From Helicobacter cetorum (lineage in GTDB: Bacteria; Campylobacterota; Campylobacteria; Campylobacterales; DZAY01): a stretch of DNA of 64,000 nt. Each line of letters begins with the position of its first letter. The stretch's first letter is position 1. The translations under genes and the position numbers were made by a program. Under the pieces are notes generated by a model. That model saw only the letters and a program-made list of their open reading frames with translations. It had not been told where the DNA came from and ran no database searches. This document shows positions 49,159 to 57,267 of this stretch, in pieces. The stretch spans positions 19,161 through 83,160 of the forward strand of contig DZAY01000008.1 of the NCBI GenBank assembly GCA_022729735.1, written 5' to 3'.

Positions 49159-49698
49159 ATGGGTGCTTTAAGATTGGAAGATTTACCAAGATATTGTTAT
49201 GATGATTATAAACATTGGGAAGATAAATGGGAGTTAATTTATGGTGTTGCTTATGCTATGTCGCCAATGCCTATGATAAAACATCAAAGAATTAGTAGTA
49301 ATATTGATTGGCAATTAAAAGAGTTATTGAAAAATTGTCAAAAGTGTATAGTTTTACTTCCTGTTGATTGGAAAATAGATGAAGAAACCGTAGTTCAGCC
49401 TGATAATTTAGTAATCTGTTATGAGCCAAAACATGAGAGTTATATTACAAAAGCTCCAAAAATTATATTTGAAGTTTTATCAAAATCCACAGCTCACAAA
49501 GATTTAAATATCAAATATAGTTTATATGAAAAAGAGGGAGTTCTGCATTATGTTATCGTAAATCCTGATGATAATTTAGCAAAAGTTTATCATTTAGAAA
49601 ATGGAAAATATATCAAAGTTATTGATGCAATAGATGAGAGTGTGAAATTTAATTTAGAAAATTGCGAAATTGAGTTTGATTTTTCCAAAATTTGGTAA
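49159..49698 (+). CDS. Uma2-family (restriction-endonuclease-like fold) protein
   Basis: A 179-residue protein of the Uma2/DUF820 family with a PD-(D/E)XK-type core: WELIYGVAYAMSPMP, then VQPDNLVICYEPK, IIFEVLSKSTAHKDLNIKYSLYEKEG and HYVIVNP. The acidic D in QPDN, the E in FEVLS and the following K match the expected active site. Such genes are abundant in cyanobacteria and scattered elsewhere and are often linked to mobile DNA. Cellular role unknown. aagg precedes the ATG. Confidence 0.88.
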   Translation: MGALRLEDLPRYCYDDYKHWEDKWELIYGVAYAMSPMPMIKHQRISSNIDWQLKELLKNCQKCIVLLPVDWKIDEETVVQPDNLVICYEPKHESYITKAPKIIFEVLSKSTAHKDLNIKYSLYEKEGVLHYVIVNPDDNLAKVYHLENGKYIKVIDAIDESVKFNLENCEIEFDFSKIW

Positions 49699-49701
49699 AA
49701 T

Positions 49702-50526
49702 CTACTCAAAAAATTCACAATTTTTGATAGAAAAAGTTGCATATAAAAACTCTTCATTAATCCAAATAAAACTATACTCTGTTGGAATATTTAATCCATT
49801 CATATCTTGATATTTACTAAATCTTACAACCCAATCTTGCTCTACAAACTTATCCCAATCTTTTTTAAATCGTTTAGAGCTAAATTGTGTAATTTCTAAA
49901 TTATCATTAAAATGGATTATTGCACTAAAATTTCCATCTCTGATTTCTACTCTCTTTTTATCTAAATCTTTAAATTCTAAACCTTCACTTAAAAGTAAAT
50001 TTGGCATAAAAGGAATTTTTGAAAAATATGCAACTTGGTTTGATTTCAAAATCTCTTCACTTCTCTCATCCAATACAGATATAGTTGATAACATTTTGGC
50101 AAAGGTTTCAGCTTTTAAATCAATCAAATTCTCTACAATATTAATATAAATTAAAGGATTTGTGAATAGTTTAGCACTCCAAATATAGCCACTACCATTA
50201 ATAGTTTCACTCGCTTCAAAGCTCATAAATTTTTGCTCTTTTTTTATTTTCATTTCACCTTGTTCAATAAGTTTAATCTCTTTAATATTTTTATGTTTTA
50301 TTAAATATTTTTCAATAATTTCTGATTTTATTTCTCTATCTTTTATGACTTTGTTAGCTTCTCTTAACTCTAATAGACTATTATCAATTCGCTTTTGAAA
50401 CAGATAATCCATTGACTTTAAAAAAACTGTATGAATTAAAGTAATAAAAACAACTACAAGACCTATATTTAATATAAACTTCCACAATGTAAATCCCTTA
50501 TAAAATATTTTTGGAATTATACCCAA
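49702..50526 (-). CDS. Membrane-anchored DUF6920-like hypothetical protein
   Basis: A 274-residue protein with one N-terminal helix (about 15-38) and a soluble domain. The C-terminal pattern W-V-V-R-F-S-K-Y-Q-D-M-N-G followed by IPTEYSFIWINEEF resembles the DUF6920 (former DUF6544) family, where a W/F-x-x-Y-x-x-x-x-G-x-x-(I/V)-P-T-x-x-x-x-x-W motif recurs. Function unknown. It converges with the Uma2 gene with a 3-base gap. Confidence 0.6.
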   Translation of the reverse strand: MGIIPKIFYKGFTLWKFILNIGLVVVFITLIHTVFLKSMDYLFQKRIDNSLLELREANKVIKDREIKSEIIEKYLIKHKNIKEIKLIEQGEMKIKKEQKFMSFEASETINGSGYIWSAKLFTNPLIYINIVENLIDLKAETFAKMLSTISVLDERSEEILKSNQVAYFSKIPFMPNLLLSEGLEFKDLDKKRVEIRDGNFSAIIHFNDNLEITQFSSKRFKKDWDKFVEQDWVVRFSKYQDMNGLNIPTEYSFIWINEEFLYATFSIKNCEFFE

Positions 50527-50589
50527 AAAGTAATACTTAACTAATTCTTAAAGATAAACTTATTAGAATTGCGATTAAAAAGATGAAAA

Positions 50590-50874
50590 ATGAATTCAAA
50601 TGATATATTAAATTTATTGAGAGAAAATAAAGAGTTTTTTAAAACAAACTATGGTGTTGAAAAAATAGGACTATTTGGAAGTTATGCTAAAAATGAACAA
50701 AATGAAAACAGTGATGTTGATATATTGGTAGATATGCCATCAAATTTTGACTATTATTATGAGTTAAAAGATTTTTTAGAAAAGAAAATAAATAAAAAAG
50801 TTGATTTAGGAATGGAAAAAAATATGAGACTATTAATAAAAAAATATGTAGAAAAAGAGATTATATATGTCTAA
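50590..50874 (+). CDS. mntA: MntA-type nucleotidyltransferase antitoxin
   Basis: A 94-residue minimal nucleotidyltransferase with the GSX10DXD motif intact (G30-S31 to D42-x-D44). In MntA-HepT modules this enzyme AMPylates a Tyr of the HepT toxin and neutralises it. It overlaps the HepT-like gene by 8 bases, the usual arrangement. Confidence 0.9.
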   Translation: MNSNDILNLLRENKEFFKTNYGVEKIGLFGSYAKNEQNENSDVDILVDMPSNFDYYYELKDFLEKKINKKVDLGMEKNMRLLIKKYVEKEIIYV

Positions 50875-51313
50875 ACGAGATATTTCTATTTATATAGTGG
50901 ATATATATATAGCTTATGACAAAATAAAAAGATATATTAAGAGTTTTAAAAATGGACAACAACTTTTATATAGTGAAATACATTGGGATGCAACTATTAG
51001 AGAATTACAAATTATTGGAGAGGCTACAAAAATTTTACTTCAAAACTCTATTATAAAAGAAGAGTTTAGAAAAATTGTTAATTTTAGAAATCAAATTACT
51101 CACGAATATTTTGGAATAGATGCAGAAATTGTTTGGGATGTTGTTTCTCAAAAATTGGACTATTTTATTAAAGAGTTAAATTTTATTATCAAAAAAAATC
51201 ATATTGAACTTAACGAAGCAATCTCTTTTGCAATAGAAGAACAACAAAATATAAATGCAAAAGTTACAAATTTTTTAAAATATGAGATTATAAATTTAAT
51301 GCAAAAGGTCTAA
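50867..51313 (+). CDS. hepT: HepT-like HEPN RNase toxin
   Basis: A 148-residue HEPN (DUF86) protein with an intact RX4HXY motif: Arg74, His79 and Tyr81 in FRNQITHEYFG. Arg and His form the RNase centre and Tyr81 is the expected AMPylation target of the MntA partner. It is helical throughout. The module appears functional on sequence. Confidence 0.9.
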   Translation: MSKRDISIYIVDIYIAYDKIKRYIKSFKNGQQLLYSEIHWDATIRELQIIGEATKILLQNSIIKEEFRKIVNFRNQITHEYFGIDAEIVWDVVSQKLDYFIKELNFIIKKNHIELNEAISFAIEEQQNINAKVTNFLKYEIINLMQKV

Positions 51314-51314
51314 T

Positions 51315-52193
51315 GTGTCTAACATCATTTTTTTGCTTTCTCTACTTTTTGTTGGATATTTTATGAAGCATTTAAATATTACAAAAGATTTTGCAAAAAG
51401 TTTAAATATTTTTATAATTTATATTTCACTTCCTGCTACAATAGTTTTAAAAGTTCCAGAAATAGCTTTTGATAAATCTCTAATATCTTTAATAATCACT
51501 CCATGGATTGTGCTTATTATTACAATTTTTATTATAATTTTTATAACTAAAAACTATTCAAAAGATGTTAGGGCATCACTTTTAATGGTTGTGCCACTTG
51601 GAAATACAGCATTTGTTGGAATTCCATTAATTACTATTTTAATTGGTGAAAATGCGATACCTTATGCACTAATTTATGACCAGTTTGGAAGTTTTTTGAT
51701 GTTATCAATATATGGTGGAGCTGTGATTGCATATTATGAATCTGGAAAAGTTGATTTAATAAAACTTTTAAAAAAAATTGCAATATTTCCACCATTTATT
51801 TCACTTATTATAGCTTTGATTATTGATAGTAATACATTTGTAGATATTAAAAACTATTTAACTCTACTTTCACAAACTTTAACTCCATTGGCACTTGTAT
51901 CTGTTGGATTTTCATTATCATTTAAAATTGCTGAATATGGTTCAATTTTTCTAAAAGCTTTATCAATTAAACTAATAGTTATGCCTTTTATTGCTTATAT
52001 TTTACTTTTACCATTTGCAATAGATAATATTGTGCTAAAAACTGCCATTTTAGAAACTGCTATGCCATCAATGATAACAGCTGGAGCTTTAGCAATAAGT
52101 GCAAATTTCGCTCCCAAACTTAGCTCTGCAATGGTTGGAATAGGATTGCTATTATCACTTATAACTCTTCCAATTATTAACATATTAATATAA
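51315..52193 (+). CDS. AEC-family (auxin efflux carrier-like) membrane transporter
   Basis: A 292-residue membrane protein with about ten helices in two repeats. Family traits include FIIYISLPATIVLKVPE in the first half, PLGNTAFVGIPLI, and ETAMPSMITAGALA in the second half. Bacterial members export or import small organic anions such as malate. The GTG start overlaps the hepT stop by no more than a base, so it may be co-transcribed with the toxin module. Confidence 0.87.
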   Translation: MSNIIFLLSLLFVGYFMKHLNITKDFAKSLNIFIIYISLPATIVLKVPEIAFDKSLISLIITPWIVLIITIFIIIFITKNYSKDVRASLLMVVPLGNTAFVGIPLITILIGENAIPYALIYDQFGSFLMLSIYGGAVIAYYESGKVDLIKLLKKIAIFPPFISLIIALIIDSNTFVDIKNYLTLLSQTLTPLALVSVGFSLSFKIAEYGSIFLKALSIKLIVMPFIAYILLLPFAIDNIVLKTAILETAMPSMITAGALAISANFAPKLSSAMVGIGLLLSLITLPIINILI

Positions 52194-52243
52194 TCTTAAC
52201 TCATATTACTAAATTTATAAGTGGAACATTAGAAATAATTTTA

Positions 52244-52249
52244 TATAAT
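52244..52249 (+). promoter_or_regulatory. Candidate -10 box upstream of the substrate-binding-domain kinase
   Basis: A perfect TATAAT lies 33 bases before the ATG at 52283 in the 89-bp gap after the AEC gene. No good -35 hexamer is visible at 17 bases upstream. In such AT-rich sequence the match could be chance. Confidence 0.4.
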
Positions 52250-52282
52250 CAGACCAAAATCAAAAGCATATTGGAATAAAAT

Positions 52283-55264
52283 ATGAAAAAGATACTACTA
52301 ATTTACTACATTGTTCTTTTAAGTGCTTTTGCAAAAGAGCTTGAGAATGTTAAAGTGATGTTGAAATGGACTCATCAATTTCAATTTGCAGGTTATTATG
52401 TAGCAAAAGAGAAAGGCTTTTATGAAGAAGAAGGATTAAATGTTAGCTTTGTAGAAAGGCAGTATCAGAGTAATGTAATTGAAAGTGTATTGAGAGATGA
52501 TGTGCAGTATGGCATATTTGATTCATCTATTATTATCGAATATATTTTAGGAAAACCATTAGTTATGGTTGCTCCAATTTTTCAATATTCACCACTAATT
52601 GCGATTTCACTCAAAGAAGCAAATATTACATCTCCAAAAGATTTGGAAAACAAAAAAGTTATGTATGATAGTGCAGGATTTTCAAGTATTGCATTGAGAG
52701 CTATGCTGAAATCTTCAGGTGTAGATGAAAATAGTTTTACTCAATATCCATCATCTCACTATTTAGATGATTTGATAGAAAAACGGATAGATGTTTATGA
52801 TGGATATATTTCAAATGAGCCATTTCTTTTGAGTGAGCGAAATATCTCGTACAATATAATAGACCCCAAAAAGTATGGAATTCATCTATATGATGATATA
52901 TTATTTACATCAAAAAAAGAGTTGATGGGAAACTCTAATCGAGTTGAAAAATTTAAAAGAGCTACAATTAGAGGTTGGTATTATGCACTATCTCACAAAG
53001 AAGAGATTGTGGATTTAATTATTCAAAAATATGGAGTAAAAAAGAGCAGAGAAGCTCTACTTTATGAAGCAAGAGAGATAGAGAATTTAATAATGCCATC
53101 AATTTATCCAATTGGAAATATAAATTTTTCAAAAATAAATATCATGATAGATACATTTACAAAACTTGGAATATTAAATAGGTTTGATTATGATTTAGAA
53201 GGTTTGGTTTATAAACCTAAAAGTATATCTTTTAACGAAAAAGAGTTAAAATATTTGACTGATAAAAAAGTTATAAAAATGTGTGTTGACCCAGATTGGA
53301 TGCCTTATGCTTCTATTTCAAATGGTGAATATATAGGAATTTTTGCAGATATTATGAAATTAATAAAAGAGAGAACAAATTTAAATATTGAACTATATAA
53401 AACTGATACTTGGGGAGAAAGTTTAGCTAAAGTCAAAATTGGTGAATGTGATATTGTAGATGGAGCGACAATAACAGAAAATAGAATGCTATATATGAAT
53501 TTCACAACTCCTATATTTCAACACCCATCAGTTCTTGTTACAAAAGATAATCATCCTTTAATTAATGATATTTCTCATTTAGAAGGAAAAAAAGTTGCTG
53601 TTATTTCAGCAAACTATACAGAAGAGTTTTTTAAGACTCACTATCTAGATGTTGAATTAGTTTATGTTAAAAATACAGAAGAAGGATTTATGAAAGTTTT
53701 ATCTGATGAGGTTGTTGCATTTAGTGATAACTTAATTTCAATCTCATATACAATGGCAAAACTATCAATTCATAATTTAAAAATTTCAGGACAACTCCCA
53801 ATATTATCAACTGCTACAATTGGTGTTAGAAGTGATGAACCTATACTAAAAGATATTTTACAAAGAGCTATTGATACTATAAATGGACAAGATGTTGATA
53901 AAATTTTGCAAAAATGGGTAAATCTAAAATATGAAAAGAGCATAGATTATAGTAAATTTTGGCTATTTTTTACAATTATATTGATTGTAATTTCAACTGT
54001 AATTTTTTGGAATTTTAGACTTCAAAAAGAGATAAAAAGAAGAGTAGAAATAGAAGAAGAGCTAAAAGAGTTGAGTGATTATTTAGAAAAAAGAGTAGTA
54101 GAAGAGATGAATGCAAGAGCTTCAGTTGAGTTTAAATATGAGAATATTTTTCACTCTATTCCAGAAGCAATTTTTATAAGTAGTATCGATAAAAATGGTA
54201 AAATTTCACAATTTATAGACATAAATCACTCTGCAACAGAAATGTTTGGTTACTCAAAAGATGAATTTATGGTTTTATCAATATATGATATAGAAAAAAG
54301 TAGTGAAATTAAATCTATTCTGCAAAAAGTTTTGGAAGATGAAGTTGTAGTAATTGAGCGAGAGTATGAAAAAAAGAGTGGAGAAAAAATAAGTTGTGAA
54401 ATATATATAAACTCTTTTAAAATTTATGACAATAGACTTTTATTGATTGTAATACGAGACATAACAGCTCAAAAAAGTTTAATAAAAGAGAAAGAAAGAG
54501 ATAAAAATATATTAATTCAACAATCAAAAATGGCAGAAATGGGAAATATGCTTGGAGCAATCACACATCAATGGAAACAACCACTAAATAGTATATCAAT
54601 TCTTGCTCAAACAATAGAAGAAGAGATAGATACAGACAGTGAAAAGATTGATAAAGCTGTAATAAAAGAGCTATTAAATACGATAGTTTCGCAAGTTATG
54701 TTTATGTCAAATACTATGAATGACTTTTTAAACTTTTTTAAACCATCTATAAAAAGTGATAATTTTGAACTCAAAACAGCAGTTGATGAGACAATCAAAT
54801 TACTACAAGTGCAGTTTAAAAAAGAGTTAATTTTAGTTAGAGTTAATATTCGTAGCAATAGTGAAATCAGAGTAAATGGTTATAAAAATGAGTTTAAACA
54901 GGTAATTTTAAATCTATTTAATAATGCAAAAGATGTTATAAAAGAAAAAAGAGAACAAAAATTAATTAGTAAATCAACTATGCAATATATTGATGTTGAG
55001 ATTTATGAAGATAGTCAATCAATATATATTGAAATAAAAGATTATGCTGGTGCTATTTCTGATAGTGTGCTTGAGTCGCTATTTACTCCATACTTTAGCA
55101 CAAAAGATAGCAACAATGGTTGTGGAATAGGACTCTATATTGTAAAATCTATTATTGAAAAAATGGATGGCAAAATATATGCGAAAAATTTTGTAAATAG
55201 TGATTTAATAAAAAATAGTGGATTAGAAAGTGGTGTAGATTTTGTAATTGAGTTTAAGAAGTAG
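52283..55264 (+). CDS. Histidine kinase with two periplasmic binding domains (NMT1/THI5-like and SBP_bac_3) and PAS
   Basis: A 993-residue hybrid sensor. A signal peptide (about 1-16) is followed by an NMT1/THI5-like domain (LKWTHQFQFAGYYVAKEKGF onward, to about 310), then a family-3 solute-binding domain (about 325-545, beginning KMCVDPDWMPYASI), one transmembrane helix near 553-572, a coiled coil, a PAS domain (about 618-735), HisKA with His762 (ITHQWKQPL) and HATPase (NLFNNAKDVI, GCGIGLYIVKS). NMT1 domains bind pyrimidine precursors or related ligands, and family-3 domains bind amino acids and similar compounds. The presence of both suggests dual ligand input. No receiver is adjacent. Confidence 0.9.
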   Translation: MKKILLIYYIVLLSAFAKELENVKVMLKWTHQFQFAGYYVAKEKGFYEEEGLNVSFVERQYQSNVIESVLRDDVQYGIFDSSIIIEYILGKPLVMVAPIFQYSPLIAISLKEANITSPKDLENKKVMYDSAGFSSIALRAMLKSSGVDENSFTQYPSSHYLDDLIEKRIDVYDGYISNEPFLLSERNISYNIIDPKKYGIHLYDDILFTSKKELMGNSNRVEKFKRATIRGWYYALSHKEEIVDLIIQKYGVKKSREALLYEAREIENLIMPSIYPIGNINFSKINIMIDTFTKLGILNRFDYDLEGLVYKPKSISFNEKELKYLTDKKVIKMCVDPDWMPYASISNGEYIGIFADIMKLIKERTNLNIELYKTDTWGESLAKVKIGECDIVDGATITENRMLYMNFTTPIFQHPSVLVTKDNHPLINDISHLEGKKVAVISANYTEEFFKTHYLDVELVYVKNTEEGFMKVLSDEVVAFSDNLISISYTMAKLSIHNLKISGQLPILSTATIGVRSDEPILKDILQRAIDTINGQDVDKILQKWVNLKYEKSIDYSKFWLFFTIILIVISTVIFWNFRLQKEIKRRVEIEEELKELSDYLEKRVVEEMNARASVEFKYENIFHSIPEAIFISSIDKNGKISQFIDINHSATEMFGYSKDEFMVLSIYDIEKSSEIKSILQKVLEDEVVVIEREYEKKSGEKISCEIYINSFKIYDNRLLLIVIRDITAQKSLIKEKERDKNILIQQSKMAEMGNMLGAITHQWKQPLNSISILAQTIEEEIDTDSEKIDKAVIKELLNTIVSQVMFMSNTMNDFLNFFKPSIKSDNFELKTAVDETIKLLQVQFKKELILVRVNIRSNSEIRVNGYKNEFKQVILNLFNNAKDVIKEKREQKLISKSTMQYIDVEIYEDSQSIYIEIKDYAGAISDSVLESLFTPYFSTKDSNNGCGIGLYIVKSIIEKMDGKIYAKNFVNSDLIKNSGLESGVDFVIEFKK

Positions 55265-55273
55265 GAGTTATTT

Positions 55274-55495
55274 ATGTTAGAGGTTGTAATAAAAGATAGT
55301 AAGGTTGAAAATTATTTCAAAACAGTTGAGAATATAAATATTTTACTAAATAAAACAGTGGAATTTGATTTACTTAATCTAATTTATGATATAGAAAATA
55401 GTGATAGTTATAAAAAATCAATAAATGAAATAAAATCAAAAAATCTAAAATTTTATAATAGTAGCTCTGATTTAATAAAAGCTCTTAATGATTAA
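55274..55495 (+). CDS. Antitoxin partner of the split RelE/YafQ toxin
   Basis: A 73-residue protein whose end overlaps the start of a RelE/YafQ-type toxin gene by 8 bases, the standard antitoxin-toxin layout. The C-terminal half (KFYNSSSDLIKALND) could be the toxin-binding helix. No DNA-binding motif is obvious. ggagtt precedes the ATG. The gene is intact although its toxin is interrupted. Confidence 0.75.
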   Translation: MLEVVIKDSKVENYFKTVENINILLNKTVEFDLLNLIYDIENSDSYKKSINEIKSKNLKFYNSSSDLIKALND

Positions 55496-55723
55496 ATATC
55501 AATTTACATTTATAGATAGCTTTAAAAAAGATTATAAAGAGCTAAAGAAGAAAAATCATAATTTAGATAAAGATTTTGAAGATTTTATCAATGATTTTAA
55601 TCCACTAAAAGGTGATATAGTTATAGGAACTAAAGGAGCCAAAAAAATTAGAATGAGTGGTAAAAATAGAGGTAAAAGTGGAGCTTATAGAATATATAGT
55701 CATAAAAAACATTGATATTTATT

Positions 55724-55748
55724 AACTTATCAATAATTTTAATAAGTT
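55724..55748 (+). repeat. Left-end subterminal hairpin of the TnpB element
   Basis: aacttat / ataagtt arms flank an 11-base AT-rich loop about 30 bases inside the left junction. IS200/IS605 elements carry such imperfect hairpins at their ends as TnpA recognition sites. Confidence 0.5.
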
Positions 55749-55807
55749 TAAATATAAAAGTAATAGATAAAACAGTAGAATTAAGTTTCAATATTTAAAG
55801 AGGTTAG

Positions 55808-57130
55808 ATGAAAAAGAGCTATAAAACGAAGATTAGAGGATTGTCAAAGAAGCAGTTAGATAGGCTTAAAGAGTTGTCAAACAGTGCTAAAAATCTATAT
55901 AATCAAGCTCTTTATATCTTAAAAAATGAGTATAAAACCACTCAAAAACATCTATCTTATTATGAGATGGATAAGATTATGAAGCAAACTTTAAACTTAG
56001 AAAGTGAGATAAATTACAAAAAGCTAAAAGCTGGAGTTAGTCAGCAGATATTAAAAAAGCTGGATATAAATTTTAGCTCATTTTTTAAAGCTATAAAAAG
56101 TTATTCTAAAGATAAATCGAAATTCAAAGGTTGCCCAAAACCTCCAAAATTTATCAAAGATAACTATTATAATTTGATTTATGACAATATAAGATTTCAA
56201 GTAAAAAATGATTTTATAGTTTTGGAAAAAGCTCTAAAAGATGAAAATGGCGAAATTTTAGTAGATAAATTAGAGATAAAAATTCCAAAATATTTAATTG
56301 GTAAAAAGATAAATCAGATTGAAATAATTCCAAAATATGGATATTTTGAAGCTATATTTGTTTATGAAGATACAAAAAATTATAAGCAAATAGCTAAAAA
56401 TAAAAATGTTGTTGGGATTGATTTAGGTTTAAATAATCTCGCAACAGTCGTAAGTAATGGAATTTTTAAACCATTTATTATTAATGGAAAGCCACTTAAA
56501 AGTATAAATCAATTTTATAATAAAATAATGGCAAAACTAAAAAGTAGATTAGATAAAGGAGAGCAAAAATGGTCAAAACGATTGCAAAAATTAACCGATA
56601 ATCGAAACAATAAAATGAAAGATTATCTACATAAATCAAGTCAAAAAATAGTTGAAGAGTGCATAAATAACGACATTTCAACGGTGGTTATTGGAAATGT
56701 TGCAAATTCAAATAATAAGATAAATTTAGGTAAAAGAAATAATCAAAACTTTGTAAATATATCACTTGGTCAGTTTGTAGAAAAGTTAAAATACAAACTT
56801 GAAGCTCACAATATAGATGTAAAAGTTGTGGAAGAAAGCTACACGAGTAAAGCAAGTTTTATTGATAATGATAAGTTACCTAAAAAATTAGATATAGCTA
56901 AAAAGTTTAAGTTTAGTGGAGTTAGAGTTAAGCGAGGTTTATACAAGCCTTTAAATGCGATATTTAAAAAAGTGAATGCCGATTGTAACGGAGCTTACAA
57001 TATTATAAGAAAAGTAGTTCCTAATTTCTCTTTTGAAGAGTTATCTAAAAAAGTGAATGACGGAATAGCGGGTTGGTTTCTCCCACACATTAAAATTATT
57101 GACATGTCAATAAAAGTCAATGTAAATTGA
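55808..57130 (+). CDS. tnpB: TnpB-type RNA-guided nuclease (OrfB), alternative RuvC layout
   Basis: A 440-residue TnpB with an N-terminal helical/OrfB_IS605 part and a C-terminal RuvC fold. RuvC-I Asp is D205 (VGIDLGLNNLAT) and RuvC-III Asp is D392 (ADCNGAYN). At the usual RuvC-II Glu position the chain reads VVIGNV (Gly296); the likely replacement is E342 or E343 in VEESYTSKASF. The CxxC zinc-finger pairs of ISDra2-type TnpB are missing. This matches the large OrfB subgroup with an EESYTSK motif. An aaagagg ribosome binding site precedes the ATG. Length is full and I see no frameshift, so it may be active. Confidence 0.92.
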   Translation: MKKSYKTKIRGLSKKQLDRLKELSNSAKNLYNQALYILKNEYKTTQKHLSYYEMDKIMKQTLNLESEINYKKLKAGVSQQILKKLDINFSSFFKAIKSYSKDKSKFKGCPKPPKFIKDNYYNLIYDNIRFQVKNDFIVLEKALKDENGEILVDKLEIKIPKYLIGKKINQIEIIPKYGYFEAIFVYEDTKNYKQIAKNKNVVGIDLGLNNLATVVSNGIFKPFIINGKPLKSINQFYNKIMAKLKSRLDKGEQKWSKRLQKLTDNRNNKMKDYLHKSSQKIVEECINNDISTVVIGNVANSNNKINLGKRNNQNFVNISLGQFVEKLKYKLEAHNIDVKVVEESYTSKASFIDNDKLPKKLDIAKKFKFSGVRVKRGLYKPLNAIFKKVNADCNGAYNIIRKVVPNFSFEELSKKVNDGIAGWFLPHIKIIDMSIKVNVN

Positions 57131-57134
57131 ACCT
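57040..57134 (+). ncRNA. Putative omega RNA (reRNA) overlapping the tnpB 3' end
   Basis: In IS200/IS605 elements the guide RNA overlaps the tnpB 3' end and runs to the right end, with the guide read from flanking DNA. Here the last part of tnpB holds an unusually GC-rich stretch for this genome (near 57058-57090) and an 18-bp perfect palindrome (57096-57113), and only four bases separate the tnpB stop from the right junction. The 5' limit is a guess. If transcribed, its guide would come from the toxin's 3' half starting at about 57135. Confidence 0.4.
57096..57113 (+). repeat. Right-end 18-bp perfect palindrome
   Basis: ttattgacatgtcaataa is its own reverse complement and lies within the last codons of tnpB, about 20 bases before the right junction. 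It is the likely right-end hairpin for TnpA recognition and also part of the predicted omega RNA. Confidence 0.6.
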
Positions 57135-57267
57135 TACTATTTTATTTTAGATGATAAAGTTTTTTTACTTAGAATATTTGAAAAAAGTGATGTTGAAGAT
57201 TTAAACATGAAAGAGTTATTAGAAATTTCAAAAATAGTAAATTTAATAAAAGAGAGTTATAAATAAA

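Larger units (their letters stand above)
55695..57134 (+). mobile_element. IS200/IS605-family TnpB-only element
   Basis: The boundaries are set by the split toxin: the left junction lies between 55694 and 55696 and the right between 57134 and 57136 (a shared TA makes them ambiguous by two bases), about 1440 bp. It carries only tnpB, no tnpA, no terminal inverted repeats and no target duplication, as expected for this family. Subterminal palindromes occur at both ends (55724-55748 and 57096-57113). It would need TnpA in trans to move. Confidence 0.85.
55488..57266 (+). pseudogene. RelE/YafQ-type toxin gene split by a TnpB element
   Basis: The 5' part encodes the toxin start (MIKYQFTFIDSFKKDYKELK) to GKNRGKSGAYRI, where the family normally continues to a final strand and helix. 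After the TnpB gene, in the frame that joins correctly, bases 57135-57266 encode YYFILDDKVFLLRIFEKSDV... to a TAA, the missing C-terminus. Removing about 1440 bases restores an uninterrupted toxin of about 110 residues. As it stands the 5' half ends at residue 75, after a short read into the element, and lacks the catalytic C-terminal residues. Confidence 0.88.
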
